DNA of 7,092 nucleotides from Chitinophagaceae bacterium (lineage in GTDB: Bacteria > Bacteroidota > Bacteroidia > Chitinophagales > Chitinophagaceae): positions 1-7,092 of the forward strand of contig CANIMM010000163.1 in NCBI GenBank assembly GCA_947468255.1, read 5' to 3'. Shown piece after piece: positions 1 to 6,354 of this stretch (its first letter is position 1; each line of letters opens with the position of its first letter). The notes under the pieces were generated by a model. That model was given only the letters and a program-made list of their open reading frames with translations. It did not search any database and was not told where the DNA came from. Position numbers and translations under genes: made by a program.

Positions 1-1538
1 AATTCACCCAATGCCGCATCCGCATATTTACTAAGATCGGCTACCAGCAAGGTTTTTGTCCGCTGCCGTTCAGCTTGTATTGCTCCCTGTTTATCATCCA
101 TCTTCCAAATACGACCATAATCATGGGTACCCCATCCATCAATCCAATCCCCCATATACAATGCACCATCTGGTCCAAAATCAAGACCTGTTGCCAAAAT
201 ACCACCCACCAGCTTTTTATTGTCACCCAATTTAAAGCCCGCGCCACTAGGATTTAACTTAAATCCATAAACGCCAGATTTAGCAGGATTTCCGACAAAT
301 TCAACTACAAAAAAAGTATTTTTATAGGCCGGACTTAATGCAGTTCCAGGATTATATACCATGCCCGTTGGGCCATTCACATAATTGCTAATACAGGGTA
401 TAATATGAGCCGGTTGTCCCTTAAACCCGGGCATCCACATTTTTTCTTCCATCCATACTTTATATCCATTGTTGTCTGGATCATTGTATTTGCCATATTG
501 CCAATTACTCCTCCATCCTGCATCAGAACCATTTACTACATATACCAATCTTTCCCTTTCACTGGCGTGGTCGCCATCATTGTCTTCGCTGATCAGATTG
601 GCATACTCATCAAATACAAATTCATGGGTATTGCGTAACCCTGCAGCAAAAATTTCAAAATCGCTGCCATCCGGATTTGACCGAGCGATAACACCACTAT
701 TGGGATGCTCCCATTTTTTTCCGGTCTGGTCTATTCCATTAAAGCCAATATCACCAATCTGCCAATAAATACGACCGTCTGGCCCCATTTCTACGCCCGA
801 CATACCATGCCCACTAAATCCTACATGCACCCCATATCCATGAGAAATGGATGTTTTTTCATCGGCAATCCCATCTCCATTCTTATCTTTCATCCTCCAT
901 AAATCGGGGCCCACTGCTACAAAGAGATCCTTATCATTTACCAATACTCCACCAGCTACATCCGTTACCTCATCATGAAAGTCGTCTACCACCAGCTGCG
1001 ATTGATCTGCAACCCCATCTCCATTTTTATCTTCAAGCCTATACACATTTTCCTTTTCCAATGTCATATCCCTCCAGTCGTGAGAGCCATCTCCATTTAC
1101 ATCCTTCAGCCAGCCGTTTTTACTGCTATTTTCAGGTGACAATTCTTTATGAAGAAAAGCTCTCTTTTCTTCTACCGTTTGAAGTTGTATCGACGCTATC
1201 TCCCAATCCTTGTGCGCACGGATATCAAATTCTGAATTTTTTTGGCGATTGGTAGTAGTGTAATAGATTTTACCGCTATCATCAATATCAATAGCGATAG
1301 GGGAAATAACGAGTGAATCAACGCCCCATAAACTCAAGGAAAGACCATCTGCAAGTTCTGGCTTTACAAGCGACTCTATAGATTTGGCCATGCTAGCTGC
1401 TCCAGCAGGATCTATTTGCTTAATTCTTTTGTCCGCAACCTGTTGATTACATGCGGTAAAAACAGTTCCCACAAATATAAAAGCTACCAAAAAGAAAAGT
1501 TGCCGTTTGTTTCTTAATGCATCAATGAACTTTGTCAT
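1..1538 (-). CDS. Secreted lipoprotein with DUF7133 / putative membrane-bound dehydrogenase-type beta-propeller (3' end outside window)
   Basis: The frame is open from ATG at 1538-1536 to the left edge: 512 codons plus two bases, with no stop. Residues 11-30 form a lipoprotein signal (KR, then a hydrophobic stretch, then FTAC with Cys30 as the lipidated residue), so the product should sit on the periplasmic or outer membrane. Residues from about 75 to 480 look like the beta-propeller of the Pirellula/Verrucomicrobium putative membrane-bound dehydrogenase family: NVYRLEDKNGDGVAD at 164-178, HGMSGVEMGPDGRIYW at 244-259, GLRNTHEFVFD at 300-310, and GPDGALYMGDWIDGW at 455-469. DxNxDGxxD loops at 146-154, 170-178 and 218-226, plus a DNDGD at 319-323, resemble calcium-binding loops. 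Family members usually continue with HEAT repeats and often a CxxCH cytochrome c domain; neither can be judged here. The substrate is unknown; sugar or alcohol oxidation is a guess. No Shine-Dalgarno precedes the start, as is normal in this phylum. Confidence 0.85.
   Translation of the reverse strand, partial: MTKFIDALRNKRQLFFLVAFIFVGTVFTACNQQVADKRIKQIDPAGAASMAKSIESLVKPELADGLSLSLWGVDSLVISPIAIDIDDSGKIYYTTTNRQKNSEFDIRAHKDWEIASIQLQTVEEKRAFLHKELSPENSSKNGWLKDVNGDGSHDWRDMTLEKENVYRLEDKNGDGVADQSQLVVDDFHDEVTDVAGGVLVNDKDLFVAVGPDLWRMKDKNGDGIADEKTSISHGYGVHVGFSGHGMSGVEMGPDGRIYWQIGDIGFNGIDQTGKKWEHPNSGVIARSNPDGSDFEIFAAGLRNTHEFVFDEYANLISEDNDGDHASERERLVYVVNGSDAGWRSNWQYGKYNDPDNNGYKVWMEEKMWMPGFKGQPAHIIPCISNYVNGPTGMVYNPGTALSPAYKNTFFVVEFVGNPAKSGVYGFKLNPSGAGFKLGDNKKLVGGILATGLDFGPDGALYMGDWIDGWGTHDYGRIWKMDDKQGAIQAERQRTKTLLVADLSKYADAALGE
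861..1103 (-). repeat. Three near-identical DxNxDGxxD (EF-hand/dockerin-like) coding units
   Basis: Within the lipoprotein gene, 27-nt units at 1077-1103, 1005-1031 and 861-887 encode DVNGDGSHD, DKNGDGVAD and DKNGDGIAD. The latter two are nearly identical at DNA level (both contain CCCATCTCCATT on the plus strand). The Asp/Asn/Asp/Gly/Asp spacing fits a calcium-binding loop. Calcium binding is inferred from the pattern only. A fourth, degenerate loop (DNDGD) lies at about 570-584. Confidence 0.6.
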
Positions 1539-1573
1539 AGTAAAAGATTGAGTTGAATTTTTTAAAAAAATAG

Positions 1574-1735
1574 CTAGTTTATAGTAAAATAGATTACTGA
1601 AATGCCGGCTATGATAATAGGCTGCAGCAATAATAGCTTTGAAAAGGCAGAGCCAAATAAGAAGGAAATGCGAACATACAAGCTGTCTTTTTTCATGTTA
1701 GCATCTGCAATTTCGTTCGTTTTTATAACCAGCAT
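1574..1735 (-). CDS. Doubtful small ORF, 53 aa, hydrophobic, just upstream of the lipoprotein gene
   Basis: On the minus strand ATG at 1735-1733 runs to TAG at 1576-1574, ending 35 nt before the lipoprotein start. The product is basic at the front, with an inner start at MKKDS, then hydrophobic (ISFLFGSAF and LLLLQPIIIAGISVIYF). Position and strand would fit a small membrane peptide or leader cotranscribed with the lipoprotein gene. No family is recognised, and no ribosome binding site or promoter supports it. It may be chance in AT-rich DNA. Confidence 0.15.
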   Translation of the reverse strand: MLVIKTNEIADANMKKDSLYVRISFLFGSAFSKLLLLQPIIIAGISVIYFTIN

Positions 1736-1763
1736 CTACTTAAGAGGCGCTAATATAGGGTAG
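1602..1763 (+). CDS. Doubtful small ORF, 53 aa, one predicted membrane segment
   Basis: ATG at 1602 runs to TAG at 1761-1763. The product has a polar front half rich in Lys and Glu and one hydrophobic segment at about residues 29-46 (SFFMLASAISFVFITSIY). IIGC at residues 5-8 resembles a lipobox, but there is no signal peptide before it and the frame is closed by TAG at 1590. An inner ATG at 1668 with AAGGA just before it would give a 31-aa single-pass peptide. I recognise no family. An ORF of equal length lies antisense, so at least one of the two is chance. Confidence 0.15.
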   Translation: MPAMIIGCSNNSFEKAEPNKKEMRTYKLSFFMLASAISFVFITSIYLRGANIG

Positions 1764-1983
1764 TTAAATGGTATTGCAAGATTATCGGTTTAATAATTGT
1801 TTAAATGGCACTTATTACATAAACATGCTAAGTCTTTTTATTAAAATTGAGACAATGAATGACCCTCTATCGGAATTGGAAAAAATATTCCCTTTATATA
1901 CGGCCAGTAAGTTTAGAAACATGTCCCTAAAAAACGATATGCAAATATTTCCCCACATCATTCCACCCCAATCAAGCTATTCG

Positions 1984-1991
1984 TACCTTTG
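1984..1991 (+). promoter_or_regulatory. Bacteroidota -7 promoter core TACCTTTG before uvrD
   Basis: TACCTTTG matches the Bacteroidota sigma factor -7 consensus TAnnTTTG exactly and ends 4 nt before the ATG at 1996. Transcription would then begin at or within a few bases of the start codon, giving a leaderless or nearly leaderless mRNA. No TTG is found at the usual 17-23 nt upstream, so the -33 element is weak or absent. Confidence 0.55.
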
Positions 1992-1995
1992 CACT

Positions 1996-4335
1996 ATGCC
2001 AAATTATTTAGATGAACTGAACGAGCCGCAGCGCGAAGCGGTATTGCATAAGGATGGGCCAATCATGATTATTGCAGGGGCAGGTAGTGGCAAAACGAAG
2101 GTGCTAACCACCCGCATTGCACACCTAATGGGCTTTCACCAAGTAGATGCATTCCATATTCTAGCACTTACATTTACCAATAAGGCTGCCAAGGAAATGA
2201 AAGAACGGATTGAGCGTACCCTCGGCAACGCTGAAGCGCGCAATTTATATATCGGCACTTTTCATAGTGTATTTGCAAGGATTCTAAGGGGCGAGGCCAA
2301 CAAAATAGGCTATCCCAACAACTTCACCATTTACGACACCGATGATGCCAAGAGCGTACTGAAAACCGTGATCAAGGAGATGGACTTGGATGACAAACAT
2401 TATAAACCCAATACCGTCTACAATAGAATCTCATCCGCCAAAAACAGTTTGGTAGGACCGGCAGAATACCTCAATGATTGGGCCACTCAACAGGAAGATG
2501 CAAGATCCAACCGTCCGATGATTGGCAAAATATATGACGCCTACAACAAACGCTGCTTTAAAAACGGAGCCATGGATTTTGATGACCTACTTTTCAAAAT
2601 GTATCTCTTGCTAAAGCACCACCCGGATGCACTGATTAAATACCAACGGAAGTTTAAGTACATTCTAATAGACGAGTACCAAGATACCAATACCTCCCAG
2701 TACGAGATCATTAAATTGCTAGGCGCTATGCACGAAAACATTTGTGTAGTTGGAGATGATGCGCAGAGTATTTATAGTTTCCGTGGAGCTACCATCGAAA
2801 ATATTCTTCAATTTGAAAAAGATTATGATGATGTAAAAGTGGTAAAACTGGAGCAGAACTATCGTAGTACCAAAACCATATTAAATGTAGCCAATGAAAT
2901 TATTGGTAACAACAAAAATCAATTACCCAAAAAACTTTGGACCGATAAGGGGGATGGTGATAAAATCAAATTGGTACGCACTGCAACTGATAATGAAGAA
3001 GGGAAATTTGTAGCCGACACCATTCAGGAAGAAAAATTGCGCAACCATTTTTTCAATCATGAGTTTGCCATTTTATATCGAACCAATGCCCAAAGCCGTA
3101 GCTATGAAGAAAGCTTACGCCGTATGAATATCGCTTACCGAATTTATGGTGGCCTCTCTTTCTACCAGCGCAAAGAAATAAAAGATTATGTGGCCTATTT
3201 GCGATTGGTGGTAAACCCCAATGATGAGGAGGCGCTAAAGCGTATCATTAATTACCCAACCCGTGGAATTGGTAAAACCAGTATGGATAGGGCGGTGCTT
3301 TCGGCCAATGAAAACAATATCACTTTATGGCAGGTGCTAGAAAATGCCCGTTTGTATGGATTTAAAGCCGGCACCCTGGAAGCTATCAGCGAATTTGTGC
3401 TGATGGTGAAAATGTTTCAAAGCGAATTGGAGAAAAAAAATGCATACGAGCTGGCAGTCATTGTTGGTAAAAGCACACAGATCGTTAAAGAGCTTTTCAA
3501 TGATAAAACTACCGAAGGGCTTGCAAGATATGAGAATGTGCAGGAATTGCTGAACTCCATCAAAGAGTTTATAGAAACCCCGATGAATGAGGAAGATGGA
3601 GAAGTAGGCGACAAGAGTCTAGGAAGCTACTTGCAGCAGATCACTTTACTAACGGATACGGACAACGATAAAGAAGATGCAGACAGTGTTAAGTTGATGA
3701 CCATACATGCTGCAAAGGGATTGGAATTCAGTTGTGTCTTTGTAGGTGGATTGGAAGAAACCCTCTTCCCCAGCGGGATGAGTATCAATACCCGCGAAGA
3801 GCTGGAAGAAGAAAGAAGGCTATTTTATGTAGCCATCACCAGAGCCAAGAAAAAACTATGGTTAACCTATGCCAATGCCCGTTACCGTTTTGGTCAGTTG
3901 CAGCAAAATGAACCCAGCCGTTTTATAGACGAAATGCCCGCCGACTTCATTGATAAAAGTTTTGCAGGTGGTGGCATTCGCAACCAAGGAGGACATAACA
4001 ATAACTGGGGAGGCAGCTCATTCGACCGAAATGGGGCTGGTGGCAGCAGCTACAAATCCTCTCCACCTCCAGCTAAAAAAGAAGAAAAAACCAGACCTGC
4101 CTACTTGGTTCCTACAAGGCCCACCACCAAAGAGCATACGCCATCGGCCGACTTTGCCCCCAGTGATACCAGTAATTTGCAAGCAGGACAAAAAGTGGAA
4201 CACCAAAAATTCGGTTTTGGCGAAGTGTTAAAAATGGAGGGTGCTGCACACAATCCAATTGCAACCGTTCTGTTTGAACTAAATGGAGAAAAAAAAATCA
4301 TGCTGAATTACGCTAAACTGAGAATAATGGAATAA
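1996..4335 (+). CDS. uvrD: ATP-dependent DNA helicase UvrD/PcrA (superfamily 1A, 3'-5')
   Basis: UvrD/PcrA helicases unwind DNA 3' to 5' in nucleotide excision repair, mismatch repair and clearance of stalled forks or RNA polymerase. The 779-aa product has the full motif set: Q motif LNEPQREAV at 8-16, Walker A AGAGSGKT at 27-34, Ia TFTNKAAKEM at 59-68, Walker B DEYQDTN at 226-232, motif III GDDAQSIYSFRGA at 253-265, motif IV QNYR at 287-290, motif V TIHAAKGLEF at 569-578, and motif VI RRLFYVAITRAKKKL at 607-621. A Gly/Asn/Ser/Pro-rich linker (about 655-728) leads to a C-terminal Tudor-like domain (729-779, GQKVEHQKFGFGEV), which in PcrA/UvrD binds RNA polymerase. I chose ATG 1996, not the upstream in-frame ATG at 1768. 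The helicase fold begins within eight residues of it, the resulting length fits the family, and a promoter core sits just before it. No terminator is evident downstream. Rep is less likely because of the C-terminal domain. Confidence 0.95.
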   Translation: MPNYLDELNEPQREAVLHKDGPIMIIAGAGSGKTKVLTTRIAHLMGFHQVDAFHILALTFTNKAAKEMKERIERTLGNAEARNLYIGTFHSVFARILRGEANKIGYPNNFTIYDTDDAKSVLKTVIKEMDLDDKHYKPNTVYNRISSAKNSLVGPAEYLNDWATQQEDARSNRPMIGKIYDAYNKRCFKNGAMDFDDLLFKMYLLLKHHPDALIKYQRKFKYILIDEYQDTNTSQYEIIKLLGAMHENICVVGDDAQSIYSFRGATIENILQFEKDYDDVKVVKLEQNYRSTKTILNVANEIIGNNKNQLPKKLWTDKGDGDKIKLVRTATDNEEGKFVADTIQEEKLRNHFFNHEFAILYRTNAQSRSYEESLRRMNIAYRIYGGLSFYQRKEIKDYVAYLRLVVNPNDEEALKRIINYPTRGIGKTSMDRAVLSANENNITLWQVLENARLYGFKAGTLEAISEFVLMVKMFQSELEKKNAYELAVIVGKSTQIVKELFNDKTTEGLARYENVQELLNSIKEFIETPMNEEDGEVGDKSLGSYLQQITLLTDTDNDKEDADSVKLMTIHAAKGLEFSCVFVGGLEETLFPSGMSINTREELEEERRLFYVAITRAKKKLWLTYANARYRFGQLQQNEPSRFIDEMPADFIDKSFAGGGIRNQGGHNNNWGGSSFDRNGAGGSSYKSSPPPAKKEEKTRPAYLVPTRPTTKEHTPSADFAPSDTSNLQAGQKVEHQKFGFGEVLKMEGAAHNPIATVLFELNGEKKIMLNYAKLRIME

Positions 4336-4459
4336 CAAACGGCTGGTCCTACTATCGCCAAGAAGCCAATTGTTAAACCCCGATTTTCGAAATGGGAAAT
4401 TATTGCCCAGTAATAGGGGTACAAAAACCACTGCTATTCCTTTGTTGTACCATTGTTGT

Positions 4460-4467
4460 TACCTTTG
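4460..4467 (+). promoter_or_regulatory. Bacteroidota -7 promoter core TACCTTTG before the Nfu gene
   Basis: TACCTTTG at 4460-4467 is identical to the core before uvrD and lies 25 nt before ATG 4493. Transcription would begin near 4473, giving a short leader of about 20 nt. TTTG at 4441-4444 could be the -33 element, but the 15-nt spacer is shorter than the usual range. The core lies inside the maximal frame starting at 4370, which argues against that longer start. Confidence 0.55.
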
Positions 4468-4492
4468 TGTCGAATTTTTTAAAAGTACTATT

Positions 4493-5092
4493 ATGATAAA
4501 GACAGGCAATCCGGTGATAAGTATTTATACGGAGATGACCCCTAATCCGGAAACCATGAAATTTGTAGCCAACAAATTACTGTATCCCGGCAAAAGCATT
4601 GATTTTCAGGATGAAACCAGTGCAAGCCCTTCGCCATTGGCGCAGGAATTGTTTACTTTCCCTTTTATTAAATCCGTTTTTATAGCCAGTAATTTTATCA
4701 CCCTCACCAAAACTACTGGTACAGATGATTGGCAGGATGTAATTCCCACCATCAAACTATTTTTGAAGGAGTACCTCGAAGAGGGAAAAACAGTGGTAAA
4801 TGAAGAAGCGGTTGCCGCCATGAAACCAGAAAGTAGCAATGAGGTGAGTGCAGATGATGATGATGTGGTAAAACGTATCAAAGAACTATTAGAAAATTAT
4901 GTAAAGCCTGCCGTTGAAATGGATGGTGGTGCCATACAATTTAAAAGCTACGAAGACGGTCGAGTCAATTTAATGTTACAAGGAAGTTGTAGCGGTTGTC
5001 CGTCTTCCATGATAACGCTAAAAGCCGGTATAGAAGGAATGATGAAAAGAATGATTCCTGAAGTGAAAGAAGTAGTAGCAGAAGCTGAATAA
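4493..5092 (+). CDS. NifU-like Fe-S cluster scaffold/carrier protein (Nfu/NFU1 type)
   Basis: Nfu proteins carry a [4Fe-4S] cluster bridged between two subunits and pass it to apo-enzymes in the cytoplasm. The 199-aa product has two domains. Residues about 9-97 form the Nfu N-terminal domain (YTEMTPNPETMKFVANK at 12-28, LFTFPFIKSVFIASNFITLTK at 53-73). Residues about 124-199 form the NifU C-terminal domain (VKPAVEMDGGAIQF at 137-150). Its CSGC motif has cluster-ligand cysteines 166 and 169, followed by PSSMITLKAGIE. An acidic linker (DDDD at 121-124) joins them. This order resembles mitochondrial NFU1 rather than E. coli NfuA, whose N-terminal domain is A-type-like. The start at ATG 4493 is chosen because family similarity begins a few residues later and a promoter core lies upstream. 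The upstream in-frame extension from 4370 reads as non-protein. The gene is probably monocistronic: it has its own promoter and an intrinsic terminator 26 nt after the stop. Confidence 0.92.
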   Translation: MIKTGNPVISIYTEMTPNPETMKFVANKLLYPGKSIDFQDETSASPSPLAQELFTFPFIKSVFIASNFITLTKTTGTDDWQDVIPTIKLFLKEYLEEGKTVVNEEAVAAMKPESSNEVSADDDDVVKRIKELLENYVKPAVEMDGGAIQFKSYEDGRVNLMLQGSCSGCPSSMITLKAGIEGMMKRMIPEVKEVVAEAE

Positions 5093-5117
5093 AATATTTA
5101 CCAACAATAATACATTC

Positions 5118-5148
5118 AAAGCGTTCCTAGATCAGGAATGCTTTTTTT
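5118..5148 (+). terminator. Rho-independent terminator of the Nfu gene
   Basis: AAAGCGTTCCT (5118-5128) pairs with AGGAATGCTTT (5134-5144) through one G-T wobble around a 5-nt loop (AGATC), followed by a run of seven T at 5142-5148. It begins 26 nt after the stop and ends 17 nt before the end of the convergent DoxX-like gene. From the minus strand the same hairpin is followed by only a short TTT, so it would be weaker in that direction. Confidence 0.85.
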
Positions 5149-5164
5149 ATGCTGCCCTGTAAGA

Positions 5165-5533
5165 TTATTTTCTGTGCCACCAAGCCCATGCGATTAATAG
5201 AAATTGCAAGGGAAATAAGCGAATCCATGCCGCCCAATTGGGTATGCAAATTGCTTCACTCATACATCCTCCCTTTTGAATCATGTAAATATGGGCAGGG
5301 ATAAAAAGTACCAACAATATCATTATGCCATAGGCCGCCAAAGCTCTTGTCTTGGAAAATACCAGCATTGCGCCTAATATAATTTCGAGTACGCCGCTTG
5401 CTATATTTATCACCACAGGAAATGGTAGATAATATGGTATGATAGGCAAATATGCCTCAGGATGAACAAAATGATTGATGCCTCCACTGATATACAAAAT
5501 AATCAGTAACAAAAGGCTGGCTTTTTTTAACAT
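5165..5533 (-). CDS. DoxX-like four-helix integral membrane protein
   Basis: The 122-aa product has four predicted membrane helices at about 5-20, 38-60, 64-84 and 101-118. GGINHFVHPEAYLPIIPYYLP (17-37) is the conserved signature of small DoxX-like membrane proteins; the C-terminal NWAAWIRLFPLQFLLIAWAW (99-118) is also typical of the group. The biochemical role of this subgroup is not established; DoxX relatives have been linked to quinol oxidation, thiol stress and redox complexes. Cys90 and Cys96 lie in the loop before the last helix and could form a disulfide pair, which is inference. The start at ATG 5533 is forced, since the ATG at 5540 is followed at once by TAG. The gene faces the Nfu gene and diverges from pnuC. 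Confidence 0.85.
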   Translation of the reverse strand: MLKKASLLLLIILYISGGINHFVHPEAYLPIIPYYLPFPVVINIASGVLEIILGAMLVFSKTRALAAYGIMILLVLFIPAHIYMIQKGGCMSEAICIPNWAAWIRLFPLQFLLIAWAWWHRK

Positions 5534-5569
5534 CCTACATTTTTTTATTTTGACGAGTAAATGTTTATA

Positions 5570-5602
5570 TAAATATACATTTCTATTTTGAAGCCCCTCA
5601 AA
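5570..5602 (-). promoter_or_regulatory. Possible promoter of the DoxX-like gene
   Basis: On the minus strand TTTG (5602-5599), a 21-nt spacer and TATATTTA (5577-5570) match the Bacteroidota -33/-7 arrangement, except for the last base of the -7 core. It would give a leader of about 30 nt before ATG 5533. The region is very AT-rich, so a chance match is possible. Confidence 0.3.
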
Positions 5603-5703
5603 AAATTGTGACCAGCTGTATTTTCAATTATGGGTAACCCTTACAACAAACAGCAGAATGATTTAACTTCGACCAGCATTACCTAAATTTTAAATAGTAA
5701 ATT

Positions 5704-6354
5704 TTGACCTTAGAGGAAATTATTCAGCAGTTTATTATCGGCATCCAAAACACCGGAGGGCTTGAGTATATTGCCGTATTTGCTGGCATTATTAGTGTAT
5801 GGTTTTCAAGAAAAGAAAATATATGGGTTTACCCAACCGGATTAATCAACACCCTTTTTTATATTTACCTAAGTTTTAAAGGCGGCCTATTGGGTGAGGC
5901 AAGCGTTAATTTATATTATACGGTAATGAGTATATATGGTTGGATAGGGTGGTCAAAAAAAGATGATAATAAAAAGATCGTTTTACAAATAAGCTCCAGT
6001 AATAAAAAAGAATGGATGGCGCAAGTGGAATTTTTTATTGCATTTTACCTAGTGATCTATTGCGCATTGTCGTATTTGAAAACTAATTTTGCGCCTGAAG
6101 CTATTCCTTGGGCAGATGCCTTTGCAAGTGCTTCCGCTTTTACTGGTATGTGGCTGATGACAAAGAAAAAAATTGAAAGCTGGTATTGGTGGATCATTAC
6201 CAACATTGTATCCATTCCGCTGTACTTTGTAAAACACTATGTTTTTACAAGTGTCTATTATTTCATATTGCTAATCATGGCAGTTTTTGGACTGATAGAA
6301 TGGATAAGAAGAAGTCAAAGCCATGCCGCTACAACCACAATAAATAGACCATGA
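5704..6354 (+). CDS. pnuC: Nicotinamide riboside transporter PnuC
   Basis: PnuC proteins are SWEET-like facilitators that move nicotinamide riboside across the inner membrane down a gradient kept by phosphorylation inside the cell. The 216-aa product has seven predicted helices at about 20-36, 42-59, 65-83, 107-125, 134-152, 158-176 and 180-200. Family features include WFSRKENIWVYPTGLIN (33-49), NLYYTVMSIYGWIGW (69-83), and the Trp-rich helix WYWWIITNIVSIPLYFVKH (160-178), whose Trp and Asn residues correspond to the substrate-binding helix of PnuC. The start is TTG 5704: TAA at 5698 closes the frame and the first in-frame ATG is codon 75, inside a helix. There is no Shine-Dalgarno. The gene overlaps tag by 4 nt and lies two genes before a NadR-type kinase. 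That favours nicotinamide riboside over thiamine, which some Bacteroidota PnuC homologues (PnuT) carry. Confidence 0.9.
   Translation: MTLEEIIQQFIIGIQNTGGLEYIAVFAGIISVWFSRKENIWVYPTGLINTLFYIYLSFKGGLLGEASVNLYYTVMSIYGWIGWSKKDDNKKIVLQISSSNKKEWMAQVEFFIAFYLVIYCALSYLKTNFAPEAIPWADAFASASAFTGMWLMTKKKIESWYWWIITNIVSIPLYFVKHYVFTSVYYFILLIMAVFGLIEWIRRSQSHAATTTINRP

Larger units (their letters stand above)
1539..1995. other. 457-bp divergent intergenic region
   Basis: This lies between the lipoprotein gene (minus) and uvrD (plus) and must hold the control regions of both. The left end is very AT-rich, with a T7-A7 tract around 1557-1570. I found no good TAnnTTTG core for the lipoprotein gene; TATTTTTT in the T tract is the nearest, without a -33 partner. 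On the right, TACCTTTG at 1984-1991 is a good core for uvrD. Two 53-codon ORFs overlap antisense in 1574-1763 (listed separately). In-frame upstream sequence from ATG 1768 is open into uvrD but its translation shows no helicase similarity. Confidence 0.7.

Noticed and set aside
41..1255. Several open frames of 60-134 codons on both strands across the lipoprotein gene (for example plus 851-1255, plus 469-768, minus 41-247).
   Set aside because: The plus-strand ones are antisense shadows of the continuous minus-strand frame, which has a signal peptide and family motifs. Minus 41-247 is an internal out-of-frame ORF with no domain features.
1557..1570. T7-A7 palindromic tract near the lipoprotein start as a terminator or operator.
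   Set aside because: It is a simple AT tract with no GC stem, and it lies upstream of a gene rather than after one.
2541..4301. Short frames inside uvrD on both strands, including plus 3950-4231.
   Set aside because: All lie within the conserved helicase frame, and none shows a recognisable domain or its own start signals.
4336..4459. Terminator after uvrD.
   Set aside because: Only very short pairings (GGCT/AGCC, CCC/GGG) without a T tract are visible, so no intrinsic terminator can be supported.
5610..5677. Direct repeat GACCAGC at 5610-5616 and 5671-5677 in the doxX/pnuC divergent region.
   Set aside because: It is only 7 nt long with a 54-nt gap and no inverted symmetry, so it is compatible with chance. 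It could be an operator pair only if conserved in relatives.
5603..5703. A possible riboswitch (TPP or NAD-sensing) upstream of pnuC.
   Set aside because: No TPP core (CUGAGA and its partner segments) is visible, and the leader is short and AT-rich. The only small hairpin is GGG-TAA-CCC at 5632-5640.
5680..5706. Possible promoter for pnuC (TACCTAAA at 5680 or TAAATTTTG at 5698).
   Set aside because: Both deviate from TAnnTTTG, no TTG lies at the proper distance, and the second would overlap the start codon.
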